Assembly: GCF_900105925.1 (NCBI RefSeq)
Contig: NZ_LT629791.1
Coordinates: 2,515,278-2,579,277, forward strand
Direction of reading: 5' to 3'
Source: Jiangella alkaliphila
GTDB taxonomy: Bacteria; Actinomycetota; Actinomycetes; Jiangellales; Jiangellaceae
DNA length: 64,000 bases
Shown: one piece after another, positions 8,418 through 17,353 of the stretch
Layout: every line of letters starts with the position of its first letter
Numbering within the stretch: the stretch's first letter is position 1
The notes under the pieces: generated by a model
Told to the model about the DNA's origin: nothing
Database searches by the model: none
What the model saw: only the letters and a program-made list of their open reading frames with translations
Made by a program: the position numbers and the translations under genes

Positions 8418-10031
8418 TCAGGCCGGCTCCGCCCGCGCGGTCCCGGCCTCGATGACGAACGCCGCGTCGGTGCGCACGGGCGCGCCCGGCGTCGAGACGT
8501 GGTCCAGCACGCGGAACTCCGCGCGCAGCGTCTCGCGGTCGGCCCGGCAGGACACGTAGCCGCGGCGGTTGCTGTTGTAGCGCAGGTGCGGGTTCTCCGG
8601 CAGCAGCCGCTCGAAGCCCGCAGAGCGGTCGGTGCCGTCGCCGCCGGACGCGATCGACGTGCACACCAGCTCGGTGCCGAGCACCGGCGACATCTCGTCC
8701 TCGAAGTCGCGGCGCAGGTCGGCGAGGCAGTGGTTGTGCACGTCGCCGGTCAGCACCACGAGGTTCTCGATGCCCCGGCCGGCGACGAAGTCCAGCAGCC
8801 GGTGCCGCGACGCCCGGTAGCCGTCCCAGCTGTCGCTCCCGCCGGCGTCGCGCGGGTCGTCCGGCAGAGCGCCGCCCGGCTCGGCGTCCGTCCCGGCCAT
8901 GAAGACCTGCTGCGGCAGCACGTTCCAGGTGGCCGCCGACGCCGCCAGCCGATCCTCCAGCCAGCCCGCCTGCACCTGTCCGAGCAGCGTCGCCTGCGGG
9001 TCGGACTCCTCGCCGCAGCCGGCCGCCGGTCCGGGGTCGCCGCACGGCTGGTCGGTGCGGTACTGCCGGGTGTCCAGCACGCTGAACGAGGCGGTGTCGC
9101 CGTAGGTGAAGCCGCGGTAGAGCTGCAGGTCCGGCCCGACGGCGCGGTTCTCCGGGCGCAGCGGCATGTGCTCCCAGTACGCCTGGTAGGCGGCCGCCCG
9201 GCGGGCCAGGAAGCTCGCCTCGTCGCCGTTGCCCTGGGCGGCGTCGGTGAACTCCGGGACGGCGGCGGCGTAGTTGTTGTCGACCTCGTGGTCGTCCCAG
9301 GTGACGATCCACGGCGCGGCGGCGTGCGCGGCCTGCAGGTCCGCGTCGGTGCTGTACTGCGCGTAGCGGCGCCGGTAGTCGTCCAGCGTGACCAGCTCGC
9401 CGCCGGCATGGGTGCGGACGTTGCCGGCGGGCGCCTGGTAGTCGCCGCCGGCGAACTCGTAGACGTAGTCACCCAGGTGGAAGACGACGTCCAGGTCCTC
9501 CTCGGCGATGCGCCGGTACGCGGTGAACCAGCCGTGCTCGTACTGCGCGCACGAGGCGAACGCGAACGCGACCGGCGCGATGCTGCCGCGGGCCGGCGCC
9601 GTCCGCGTCCGTCCGACGGCGGAGACCTCGCCCTGAGCCTGGAAGCGGTACCAGTACCACGTGTGCGGGTCCAGCCCTCGGACGTCGACGTGGACGGTGT
9701 GCGCCTCGGCCGCCACGGCCAGCGTCGTGCCGCGGCGCAGTGGGCGGCGGAAGTCCTCGGTGGCCGACACCTCCCAGCGCACCGGCACCGGCTCGTCGGT
9801 CATGCCGCCGGCCCGCTCCAGCGGCTGGGGCGCCAGCCGGGTCCAGATCACCACGGCGTCGGGCAGCGGGTCGCCCGACGCGACGCCCAGCGTGAACGGG
9901 TACGTGTCGGCGGCGGCGGACGTAGCCGGGCGCCACAGCGTGGTCACGGCCTGCGGCAACGCGACCAGCCCGGCGGCGGCTCCCGTACTCGCCAGGAAAT
10001 GGCGGCGGCTGAGCGACGGTCGTTCGGTCAC
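8418..10031 (-). CDS. phoD: Alkaline phosphatase D family protein, Tat-exported
   Basis: A 537-residue PhoD-type metallophosphoesterase that releases phosphate from phosphodiesters and monoesters outside the cell. A twin-arginine signal (SLSRRHFLASTGAAAGLVAL, residues about 6-25) is followed by a PhoD N-terminal beta domain (TYPFTLGVASGDPLPDAVVIWTRL) and the catalytic domain. Metal-binding motifs are visible: FASCAQYEHG, FHLGDYVYE, TWDDHEVDNN and VLTGDVHNH. The GTG at 10031 is chosen because AAAGGTG precedes it and the Tat motif then falls at the right distance. Such genes are commonly phosphate-regulated, but no clear PHO box is seen upstream. It is convergent with the S8 protease. Confidence 0.93.
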   Translation of the reverse strand: MTERPSLSRRHFLASTGAAAGLVALPQAVTTLWRPATSAAADTYPFTLGVASGDPLPDAVVIWTRLAPQPLERAGGMTDEPVPVRWEVSATEDFRRPLRRGTTLAVAAEAHTVHVDVRGLDPHTWYWYRFQAQGEVSAVGRTRTAPARGSIAPVAFAFASCAQYEHGWFTAYRRIAEEDLDVVFHLGDYVYEFAGGDYQAPAGNVRTHAGGELVTLDDYRRRYAQYSTDADLQAAHAAAPWIVTWDDHEVDNNYAAAVPEFTDAAQGNGDEASFLARRAAAYQAYWEHMPLRPENRAVGPDLQLYRGFTYGDTASFSVLDTRQYRTDQPCGDPGPAAGCGEESDPQATLLGQVQAGWLEDRLAASAATWNVLPQQVFMAGTDAEPGGALPDDPRDAGGSDSWDGYRASRHRLLDFVAGRGIENLVVLTGDVHNHCLADLRRDFEDEMSPVLGTELVCTSIASGGDGTDRSAGFERLLPENPHLRYNSNRRGYVSCRADRETLRAEFRVLDHVSTPGAPVRTDAAFVIEAGTARAEPA

Positions 10032-10163
10032 GGCGGCACCTTTCAGGTGGGCGTGACTCGATGTCAGCATTGCCGCGGTGAACGGCGGAACCATCGCGAC
10101 GTGACGGTCCCGTAACAGCCAGGCGTCCTGCTGCGTCGCAGGTGAGAACTGGTTTAACGCGAG

Positions 10164-10184
10164 GCGGCGAGGTGGCGTCGCCGC
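10164..10184 (-). terminator. Possible terminator after the DUF3352 gene
   Basis: A 7-bp inverted repeat (GCGGCGA ... TCGCCGC) with a 7-base loop lies 50 bases after the stop of the minus-strand DUF3352 gene. It is followed on that strand by CTCGCGTTAAACC. It is short, so the call is weak. Confidence 0.35.
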
Positions 10185-10233
10185 GGTGTACGCGACACCG
10201 GAATGCCGCGAAACCGGGCGGCGACGTCCCCCG

Positions 10234-11913
10234 TCAGTCGGTCGTGACGCGCAGGCTCAGCTCCATGTTGCCCTCGTTGTAGTGCATCGCCATGCCGATG
10301 GCCTGGACCGCCTCGATCGACTGCCGCTCGGCCTCGCCGAGCGAGTCGCCGGCGCCGTCGAGGAGGTGCTCGAGGGTGTCGATGTTGAGGAAGAAGACGG
10401 AGTCGGCGTCGGCGGCGTCGGCCACCGCGGTGCGGTAGGCGTCGGTGTCGCCGAGGCCGCCGCCGTCGAGCAGCTGCGCCGCGTAGTCCTCGGACGTGGC
10501 CAGCACGAAGCCGTCGTCGGTGGTCTGCAGCGGCAGCTCGTCCAGCGGGGCGCCGGCGTCGGCGGCCAGGCCCTGGAGCCGCTCCCACAGGTCGGCGAAG
10601 GCGTCGGGGTCGGTGACGACGCGGGCGCCGATGTCGATGGAGGAGAAGTCGCCGCTCTCGGCGAGCGCGTCGATGTCGGCGGAGCCCGCGTCGGCGGCGA
10701 CGAGGAGTTCGTCGCCGAGCAGGGTGGCGAGGTCGTCGGGCAGGACGAGGCCGGTCTGCGCCTCCAGCTCGGCCAGCATGTCCCCGCCGCCGGGCAGCGA
10801 CTCCAAGGAGGCGTCCCAGTTGTCGCGCACGTACTGGCCCGCGTCGTGCGCGCCGAGGAAGAAGCTGGTGTCGTCGGGCACGGAGGCATTGACGCCGCCG
10901 CCGTCGAGGGCGTGGTACGAGCTGCCGGTGACGACGCCGGCCAGCTCGGCGTACCGGTCGTCGAAGCGGACGGACAGCGCGACGCTGCGGTAGGTCTCGT
11001 CGATCAGCTCGCGGGCGTCGTCCATCGTCGGCACGTCGTTGCCGGACGCGCCGGCGCCGATGCCGAATGCACTGGCCGAGCCGTCGAAGGCGTCGAACAT
11101 GGCGGCGCCGGAGAACCACGCCGACGCGATGCCCTGCTCGCCGAGCTGGTCCATCGCCAAGGCGAACTCGGGGTTGTCGGCCAGCGACGAGTCGGCGGCG
11201 GCGTCCGCGTAGGTGTCGGCGTTCTCCTGGGTGTCGGTGACCAGCAGGTAGCCGTCGACGTAGGCGTGGCCGAGGCCCTCGGACTCGGCTTCGGCGCCAC
11301 CGCAGCCGAGGATGCGGTCGATCGCCGCGGTTGCGGCCTCTTCGTCGCCGGTCTGGAGTGCGACGACGTAGCCGGGCTGGCCGCTGTCGCCCGCCGCCGG
11401 GGTCATGGCGGCGCCGACCCGCTCGCCGGCCCACGGCTCGACGTCGGTGGCGAAGTCGATGTCGCAGCCGGTGGCCGACGCCAGCTCGTCGATGAACCGC
11501 TCGCGCAGGTCGACGTTCTCGTCGGTGATGCCGGTGGCCTCGGTGAACAGCGGGAAGTTCTGCAGGAACCGGAACGCCTCGATCTTCTGCCCGGCGGACG
11601 GGTCGAGGTCGAGCCGGACGTAGCCGATGGCGTCGGCCGGGAGCACGTCGTGCGGCTGCGTGCCGCCGCCGTCGAGAGCCTGCCAGGCGAACACCCCGCC
11701 GGATCCGGCCAGCAGCACAGCCGCCGCGATGCCGCCGGCGAGCAGGCCGCGGCGCTTGCGCGGCACGATGGCCGGTCCGGCCTCCGCGTCGTCGAGGTAG
11801 GCCAGCGGCTGGGTGGCCGGCGGAGGCGGCGGTGGGACGGGGCCGGGGCCGGCGCCGTGCGGCTGCTCGCCGGGCTGCTCGTCCGGGCCCGTGGGCGACC
11901 CTGGGTACACCAT
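10234..11913 (-). CDS. DUF3352-family membrane-anchored protein
   Basis: A 559-residue protein with a Pro-rich cytoplasmic N-terminus (about residues 1-40), a basic stop RKRR, one membrane segment (about 56-76, GLLAGGIAAAVLLAGSGGVF) and a large acidic extracellular domain matching DUF3352 (LPADAIGYVRLDLDPSAGQK ... FLQNFP). The fold is thought to be a repeated beta/alpha module; the function is unknown in the family. The ATG at 11913 has GAGGT nearby. It is divergent from the Bax-inhibitor-like gene across 269 bp, in which I see no convincing promoter pair beyond a 13-base palindrome CGAATCTGATTCG at 12142-12154. Confidence 0.85.
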   Translation of the reverse strand: MVYPGSPTGPDEQPGEQPHGAGPGPVPPPPPPATQPLAYLDDAEAGPAIVPRKRRGLLAGGIAAAVLLAGSGGVFAWQALDGGGTQPHDVLPADAIGYVRLDLDPSAGQKIEAFRFLQNFPLFTEATGITDENVDLRERFIDELASATGCDIDFATDVEPWAGERVGAAMTPAAGDSGQPGYVVALQTGDEEAATAAIDRILGCGGAEAESEGLGHAYVDGYLLVTDTQENADTYADAAADSSLADNPEFALAMDQLGEQGIASAWFSGAAMFDAFDGSASAFGIGAGASGNDVPTMDDARELIDETYRSVALSVRFDDRYAELAGVVTGSSYHALDGGGVNASVPDDTSFFLGAHDAGQYVRDNWDASLESLPGGGDMLAELEAQTGLVLPDDLATLLGDELLVAADAGSADIDALAESGDFSSIDIGARVVTDPDAFADLWERLQGLAADAGAPLDELPLQTTDDGFVLATSEDYAAQLLDGGGLGDTDAYRTAVADAADADSVFFLNIDTLEHLLDGAGDSLGEAERQSIEAVQAIGMAMHYNEGNMELSLRVTTD

Positions 11914-12182
11914 GCTGACCTCGCCTTCCCCCGTAGCGTCGGCTCGCGCCGAACGCGCTCAGGGTAGCGGAAAGTCCGGATTCATGGGTTGTGGCAACGT
12001 GTACACGCGATGTCGTGGATGCGGCGGTATGGTGCCCGGCGACGGGCCCCGCGGCCGGGTCCGCCCGGCCGACGATGAGAAGTGTTGCGGCAATGCGCCC
12101 TGGACTCGTCCGCACCGCAGGTGATCAGTAGACTTGTCGAACGAATCTGATTCGCCCCGCCGTGGGGCGTTGGAGGAGAACG

Positions 12183-12983
12183 ATGCAGGGAAACAACCCG
12201 ATCTTCAGCCGGGCTGAGGGCTTCAACGGACGGCACGCGACCTATGACGCCGCCGCGCCGAGCGCTGAAGAACTGCAGGACATGTACGCCGCTCCGTCGG
12301 CGTCGCCCGCGCAGACCGGGCGGATGACGTACGACGACGTCATCATGAAGACCGGCATCACCTTCGCGGTGCTGCTCGCCGGCGCGGTCGTCGGCTGGCT
12401 GAACCCGGGCCTGGCCTTCATCGGCCTCATCGTGGGTCTGGTGCTCGGCCTGGTCAACGCATTCAAGCGCAACCCGTCGCCGGTTCTCATCCTGCTCTAC
12501 GCGGGCTTCGAGGGGCTGTTCGTCGGCGGCATCAGCCAGGTCTTCGAGAACTACGCCGTCTCGGGGCAGCCGCTCGACGGCATCGTCGCGCAGGCGGTCC
12601 TCGGCACGCTGGGTGTGTTCGCGGCCACGCTGTTCGCGTACCGCAGCGGCCGCATCCGGGTGACGCCGAAGTTCCAGCGTGGCGTCATGATCGCGCTGAT
12701 CGGCTACGGCATCTTCAGCCTGGTCAACCTGACGTTCATGTGGTTCGGCTCGTCCGACAGCGCGTTCGGCTTCCGCGACGGCTGGTTCGGCATCCTGATC
12801 GGCGTGTTCGCGGTCGGCCTGGCGGCGTTCTGCCTCATCCTCGACTTCGACTTCATCGACAAGGGCGTCAAGGGCGGCCTGCCGGCCAAGTACGCCTGGA
12901 CGGCGGCGTTCGGTCTCACCGTCACGCTGGTCTGGCTCTACCTCGAGATCCTGCGCCTGCTCGCCATCCTCCGGGGTGAATGA
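12183..12983 (+). CDS. Bax inhibitor-1/YccA family membrane protein
   Basis: A 266-residue integral membrane protein. A soluble N-terminus of about 60 residues carries MYAAPSASPAQTGRMTYDDVIMKTG, typical of actinobacterial members, followed by seven hydrophobic segments. The acidic C-terminal segment LDFDFIDKG matches the Asp pair that forms the pH sensor of BI-1 proteins. BI-1 proteins are calcium-leak or stress-related channels; the role in actinomycetes is not settled. The start is fixed by GGAGGAG eight bases before the ATG. It is a single gene closed by a perfect 17-bp terminator. Confidence 0.93.
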   Translation: MQGNNPIFSRAEGFNGRHATYDAAAPSAEELQDMYAAPSASPAQTGRMTYDDVIMKTGITFAVLLAGAVVGWLNPGLAFIGLIVGLVLGLVNAFKRNPSPVLILLYAGFEGLFVGGISQVFENYAVSGQPLDGIVAQAVLGTLGVFAATLFAYRSGRIRVTPKFQRGVMIALIGYGIFSLVNLTFMWFGSSDSAFGFRDGWFGILIGVFAVGLAAFCLILDFDFIDKGVKGGLPAKYAWTAAFGLTVTLVWLYLEILRLLAILRGE

Positions 12984-13013
12984 GCGCGCCGCAGTAGGCA
13001 GCGTCTGACACAG

Positions 13014-13047
13014 ACGGCCCGTCCCGTGAGCTCACGGGACGGGCCGT
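13014..13047 (+). terminator. Terminator after BI-1 gene
   Basis: A perfect 34-base palindrome (17-bp arms, ACGGCCCGTCCCGTGAG and its complement) is followed by TCTTCGTT. It lies 31 bases after the stop codon. Confidence 0.85.
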
Positions 13048-13168
13048 TCTTCGTTGGTGTCCGTCCGGCCTGCGGCCCGGGGACCGTGTCGTTCGGTCGC
13101 GGACGGACGACTGTGGGGTGTCCGCCTCAGGTGTGCGGTGGGGCCGCGGGGCGCGGCTCGGGCGCGGC

Positions 13169-13399
13169 TCAGCCGAAGTTGCGGGCGGCGCGGCGCAGGT
13201 CGGCCTCGTGCACGATGGCCGTCGCGTGGCCATGAGCCAGGCCGTGCTCGTCGCGGAGCCACCTGACGCGGTCGTCGAACCGCAGGAAGGCAGGTCCGGC
13301 CTCCAAGGCCGCGAACCACTCCGGGAGTTCTCGCCCGGTGACGCCGGGAACACGGGCGAGAAGGTTGCGATGGGTCTCGTCGGAGTGATTCAGGCTCAT
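13169..13399 (-). CDS. DUF4287 domain protein
   Basis: A small 76-residue protein. HRNLLARVPGVTGRELPEWFAAL followed by the WLRDEHGLAHGHATAIVHE segment matches DUF4287, a short helical domain of unknown function often found fused to or beside DUF5655 proteins. GGAGG sits six bases before the ATG at 13399. It stands alone between the BI-1 terminator and the thiolase gene. No catalytic residues can be named. Confidence 0.8.
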   Translation of the reverse strand: MSLNHSDETHRNLLARVPGVTGRELPEWFAALEAGPAFLRFDDRVRWLRDEHGLAHGHATAIVHEADLRRAARNFG

Positions 13400-13531
13400 G
13401 GCTGCCTCCGAGGCTGTCGAGGTCTCCGTATATCGACTGTGCCGCACGACCCCGGGTGACACAACCCTTTCCCCAAGACCAACTCCGGATCGGGGCGGCC
13501 CCAGGCCGGCCCTCCGGCCGGCCGCCGCGCG

Positions 13532-14755
13532 TCAGCCGAGGCGCTCGAGGATGATCGCCATGCCCTGACCGCCGCCGACGCACATCGTCTCCAGCCCGAT
13601 CGACGCGTCGCGGGTGCGCAGGCCGTTCACCAGCGTCGTCATGATCCGCGCGCCGGTGGAGCCGAACGGGTGGCCGAGCGCGATGGCGCCGCCGTGCACG
13701 TTGAGCTTCGCGTAGTCGATGCCGAGCTGCCGGGCGCTGGGCACCACCTGGGCGGCGAACGCCTCGTTGATCTCGACCAGGTCGACGTCGTCGATGGTCA
13801 TGCCGGCTCGCTGCAGCGCCCGCCGCGAGGACTCGACCGGGCCGAGGCCCATGATCTCCGGCGACAGCGCCGACGCCGCCGTCGCGACGATGCGGGCCAG
13901 GGGCGTCAGCCCGAGCTCGCGGGCGCGGGTGTCGGACATGATGACGACCGCCGCCGCGCCGTCGTTGAGCGGCGTGCAGTTGCCCGCCGTCACCGTCCCG
14001 TCCGGCCGGAACACCGGCTGCAGCGCGGCCAGTTTGTCCAGCGTGGTGCCCGGGCGCGGGCTGTCGTCGTTGTCGACGACCTGGCCGTCGGGCCGGGTGA
14101 TCGGGACGATCTCGCGGGCGAAGAACCCGTCCTTCGCCGCCTGCTCGGCCCGCGACTGCGAGAGGACGGCGAACTCGTCCTGGTCGGCGCGGGTGACGCC
14201 GGCGTAGGTGGCGACGTTCTCGGCGGTCTGGCCCATCTGGATGTACACGTCGGGCAGCCCGCCGCCGGCCCGCGGGTCGTGCCACGTCTCGTTCGTCTCC
14301 GCATACCGGACGGTGCGCGCCTGCGCGTCGGCGAACAGCGGGTTCTGCGTCTCGACCGGGTCGACGCCGGCGCCGCCGAAGCCGACGTAGCGCGAGACGC
14401 ACTCGACGCCTGCCGACACGAACAAGTCGCCCTCGCCGGCCTTGATCGCGTGGAACGCCATGCGCGCCGTCTGCACCGACGAGGCGCAGAACCGGTTGAT
14501 CGTCGCCGCCGGCAGCTCGTCCAGCCCGAGCTGTACGGCGATGCGGCGGGCGACGTTGCCGCCCTGCTCGTCGCGCGGCTCCGCACACCCCACGTAGAGG
14601 TCGTCGATGGTGGCGGGGTCGAGCGCCGGCACCTGGTCGAGCGCCGCGCGGATCGTCGCGACAGCGAGGTCGTCCGGCCGCACGTCGATCAGCGACCCCT
14701 TGTACGCCCGCCCGATCGGCGACCGCGCGGTGGCGACGATGACTGCCTCGGGCAT
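13532..14755 (-). CDS. Acetyl-CoA C-acyltransferase (thiolase)
   Basis: A 407-residue thiolase that cleaves or forms beta-ketoacyl-CoA. The nucleophilic Cys is C90 (NRFCASSVQ). The second site has the GHPFGSTGAR His and C392 in MCVGGGQG. Length and motifs match degradative FadA-type thiolases. The ATG at 14755 follows AAGGAG. A TetR-type palindrome, GTTACTCGCTGGTAAC, lies 21 bases upstream, so local repression by an unseen fatty-acid regulator is likely. The partner dehydrogenase/hydratase is not adjacent. The physiological chain length cannot be told from sequence. Confidence 0.93.
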   Translation of the reverse strand: MPEAVIVATARSPIGRAYKGSLIDVRPDDLAVATIRAALDQVPALDPATIDDLYVGCAEPRDEQGGNVARRIAVQLGLDELPAATINRFCASSVQTARMAFHAIKAGEGDLFVSAGVECVSRYVGFGGAGVDPVETQNPLFADAQARTVRYAETNETWHDPRAGGGLPDVYIQMGQTAENVATYAGVTRADQDEFAVLSQSRAEQAAKDGFFAREIVPITRPDGQVVDNDDSPRPGTTLDKLAALQPVFRPDGTVTAGNCTPLNDGAAAVVIMSDTRARELGLTPLARIVATAASALSPEIMGLGPVESSRRALQRAGMTIDDVDLVEINEAFAAQVVPSARQLGIDYAKLNVHGGAIALGHPFGSTGARIMTTLVNGLRTRDASIGLETMCVGGGQGMAIILERLG

Positions 14756-14776
14756 GGCGGGCTCCTTCGACCGGGG

Positions 14777-14792
14777 GTTACTCGCTGGTAAC
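14777..14792. promoter_or_regulatory. TetR-type operator candidate upstream of thiolase
   Basis: GTTACTCGCTGGTAAC is a 16-base palindrome with GTTAC/GTAAC arms, 21 bases before the thiolase start. Dyads with TTAC/GTAA arms are common for TetR-family regulators of fatty-acid genes. The regulator itself is not in the window. Confidence 0.5.
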
Positions 14793-14817
14793 TCTACGAT
14801 ACCCGCCGGTGGGCGGG

Positions 14818-15810
14818 TCAGACCCGCTCGGGCGCGTCGGGCAGTGGCCGCCGGCGGCGGTGGCGCAGCTGCGCCCAGGGGCCGCGCGGTCCGCGGGTCC
14901 GGCCCTCGACCGTCGCCGCCGCGACCTCGGTGCCGGCATGGTCCGCCGCGGCCACCGCGGCGAGCGACACCGGCAGCACGCCGTCGCCGCGGCCGAGTTC
15001 CGGCGTCTCGTCGCCGGGCGCCCAGAGGCCGAGCGAGCCGATCAGCGACGGCAGGACGGCGGCGGCCGCGTGCGCGTAGCCGGCCGACGACGGGTGGAAC
15101 TGGTCCTCGCTGAACAGTTCGCCCGGCGCCGCCTCGAACTCGGGGCCCAGGATCGAGCCCAGCGACACCGAGCGGCCGCCGGCCGCGACGACCGCGATGG
15201 TCTGGGCGGCGGCCAGCTGCCGGCTCGCCCGCCGGGCCAGCCAGCGCAGCGGCGGCCGGATCGGGCGGATGGTGCCGAGGTCGGGACACGTCCCGACGAC
15301 CACCTGGCAGCCGGACGCGCGCAGCCGCCGCACGGCCTCGTCGAGCAGCCGGACCGACTCGGTCAGCTTCACCTGGTGGGTGATGTCGTTGCCGCCCACG
15401 ATCAGCAGCGCGACGTCGGGTGCGGCGGCCGTCGCGCGGTCGAGCTGGTCGGCGAGGTCGGCCGTCTGCGCGCCGACCTGCGCGACGGTGGTGAGGGCGA
15501 CCGGGCGGTGCGCCACCTCGGCCAGCCCGGCGGCGAGCAGCGCGCCGGGCGTCTCGTCGGAATGACGGACGCCGTAGCCGGCCGCCGCGGAGTCACCGGC
15601 GACGATGAACGAGAGCGGCGGGTCGTCGCCGGTGCCGTAGACGCCGTCGGGGTCGGGCGGGCCGCCGAGCGGGCGGCCGGTGATACTGCGCCGAGCCAGC
15701 TTCGCCTGCAGCCGCAGGAGTCCGTAGCCGGCCGCGCCCAGCAGGCTGAGGCCACCACCCCCGTACGCGGCGAGACGACGTGCCGTCTGAGCGCTGACCA
15801 TGCCGACCAC
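14818..15810 (-). CDS. SGNH/GDSL-family hydrolase, membrane-anchored
   Basis: A 330-residue esterase-like protein. An N-terminal hydrophobic segment (about residues 15-33) anchors it. The SGNH blocks are present: FIVAGDSAAAGYG (nucleophile Ser), GAQT, VGGNDITH (Asn) and DQFHPSSAGYAHAA (catalytic Asp-x-x-His). It probably hydrolyses an ester of lipid or cell-wall material at the cell surface; the substrate is unknown. The GTG at 15810 is used; an in-frame ATG at 15801 is equally possible, since neither has a good ribosome site. It is divergent from the cystathionine beta-synthase gene with under 100 bp between. Confidence 0.87.
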   Translation of the reverse strand: MVGMVSAQTARRLAAYGGGGLSLLGAAGYGLLRLQAKLARRSITGRPLGGPPDPDGVYGTGDDPPLSFIVAGDSAAAGYGVRHSDETPGALLAAGLAEVAHRPVALTTVAQVGAQTADLADQLDRATAAAPDVALLIVGGNDITHQVKLTESVRLLDEAVRRLRASGCQVVVGTCPDLGTIRPIRPPLRWLARRASRQLAAAQTIAVVAAGGRSVSLGSILGPEFEAAPGELFSEDQFHPSSAGYAHAAAAVLPSLIGSLGLWAPGDETPELGRGDGVLPVSLAAVAAADHAGTEVAAATVEGRTRGPRGPWAQLRHRRRRPLPDAPERV

Positions 15811-15907
15811 CGTTCGACTCTAGTCGTTGGATGTCGTCTGCCGGCCGACCTCAGACGAACCCGAGGCCCGGCCCAGGTCAGCCGCGCCCTCGGCTAATCT
15901 CGGCATC

Positions 15908-17275
15908 GTGGAGTACTACGAGAACGTCCTCGACCTCATCGGCGATACCCCGCTGGTCCGACTGGGCACGGTCGCCGAAGGCCTGCCGGCCACGGTGCTC
16001 GCCAAGGTCGAGTACCTGAACCCGGGCGGCTCGGTGAAGGACCGCATCGCCACCCGGATGATCGAGGACGCCGAGAAGGCCGGTCTCATCGGCCCCGGCG
16101 GGACGATCGTCGAGCCGACGAGCGGCAACACCGGCGTCGGGCTGGCGCTGGTCGCGCAGCGCAAGGGCTACCGCTGCATCTTCGTCTGCCCCGACAAGGT
16201 GAGCGAAGACAAGCGCAACGTGCTCAAGGCCTACGGCGCCGAGGTCGTCGTCTGCCCGACCGCGGTCGCGCCCGAGGACCCCGACTCGTACTACTCCGTC
16301 TCCGACCGCCTGGTCCGCGAGACGCCCGGCGCCTGGAAGCCCGACCAGTACTCCAACCCGGCCAACCCGCGCTCGCACTACGAGACCACCGGCCCGGAGC
16401 TGTGGAAGCAGACCGACGGCCGCATCACGCACTTCGTCGCGGGCATCGGCACCGGCGGGACCATCACCGGTGTCGGCCGCTACCTCAAAGAGGTCTCCGG
16501 CGGCAAGGTGAAGATCATCGGCGCCGACCCGGAGGGCTCGGTGTACTCCGGCGGCACCGGCCGGCCGTACCTCGTCGAGGGCGTCGGCGAGGACTTCTGG
16601 CCGCAGACCTACGACGCGGACATCTGCGACGAGATCATCGCGGCCTCCGACAACGACTCCTTCGAGATGACCCGCCGGCTGGCCCGCGAAGAGGGTCTGC
16701 TGGTCGGCGGTTCCTGCGGGCTGGCCGTCGTGGCGGCGCTGCGGGTGGCCGAGCGGGCCAGGCCCGACGACGTCATCGTCGTGCTGCTGCCCGACGGCGG
16801 CCGCGGCTACCTCTCCAAGGTGTTCGACGACGCCTGGATGACGTCGTACGGCTTCCTGCCGCCGGTCGAGGGCGTCACGGTCGGCGACGTCCTGCGCCGC
16901 AAGTCCGGCGAGATGCCGGCGCTCGTCCACACCCACCCGGCCGAGAGCGTCGCCGACGCCGTCCACATCCTGCGCGAGTACAACGTGTCGCAGATGCCGG
17001 TCGTGCGCGCCGAGCCCCCGGTCATGGCCGCGGAGGTGGCCGGCGCCGTCGTCGAGCGCGACCTCCTCGACGCGCTGTTCACCGGCGCCGCGCACCTGAC
17101 CGACCGGGTCGAGCAGCACATGTCCAAGCCGCTGCCGATGGTCGGCGCCGGCGAGGCGGTCGCCGCCGCCGTCGAGGCGCTGCGCACGGCCGACGCGCTG
17201 CTGGTGGTCGGCGACGGCAAGCCGGTGGGCGTGCTGACCCGCACCGACCTGCTGGGCTACGTCGCCACGACCTGA
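15908..17275 (+). CDS. cbs: Cystathionine beta-synthase
   Basis: A 455-residue PLP enzyme that condenses serine and homocysteine to cystathionine, the first step of reverse transsulfuration. K44 in NPGGSVKDR binds PLP, and EPTSGNTG and GIGTGGTITG are the substrate and phosphate loops. Two C-terminal CBS domains (about 335-455) are retained, and there is no N-terminal haem domain. The GTG at 15908 begins VEYYENVLDLIGDTPLV, the usual start. Together with the cystathionine gamma-synthase at 24.3 kb it forms a transsulfuration set, though the genes are 7 kb apart. Confidence 0.95.
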   Translation: MEYYENVLDLIGDTPLVRLGTVAEGLPATVLAKVEYLNPGGSVKDRIATRMIEDAEKAGLIGPGGTIVEPTSGNTGVGLALVAQRKGYRCIFVCPDKVSEDKRNVLKAYGAEVVVCPTAVAPEDPDSYYSVSDRLVRETPGAWKPDQYSNPANPRSHYETTGPELWKQTDGRITHFVAGIGTGGTITGVGRYLKEVSGGKVKIIGADPEGSVYSGGTGRPYLVEGVGEDFWPQTYDADICDEIIAASDNDSFEMTRRLAREEGLLVGGSCGLAVVAALRVAERARPDDVIVVLLPDGGRGYLSKVFDDAWMTSYGFLPPVEGVTVGDVLRRKSGEMPALVHTHPAESVADAVHILREYNVSQMPVVRAEPPVMAAEVAGAVVERDLLDALFTGAAHLTDRVEQHMSKPLPMVGAGEAVAAAVEALRTADALLVVGDGKPVGVLTRTDLLGYVATT

Positions 17276-17281
17276 CGGCGG

Positions 17282-17353
17282 TCAGATCAGGTAGCCGCCG
17301 GTCACCCGGAGGTTCTGGCCGGTGACGAGCGCCGCCTTGCCGGCCAGCGACAT
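17282..17353 (-). pseudogene. Relic of a short-chain dehydrogenase gene (internal deletion)
   Basis: A 23-residue frame reads MSLAGKAALVTG joined directly to QNLRVTGGYLI and a stop. The first half is the N-terminal strand of a short-chain dehydrogenase before its glycine motif, and the second half resembles the extreme C-terminus of such an enzyme. The join falls at a VTG that occurs in both parts, as expected for a deletion by recombination between short repeats. Its ATG overlaps the NfeD stop codon (TGATG), so the lost gene was coupled to NfeD. It is probably non-functional. Confidence 0.6.
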
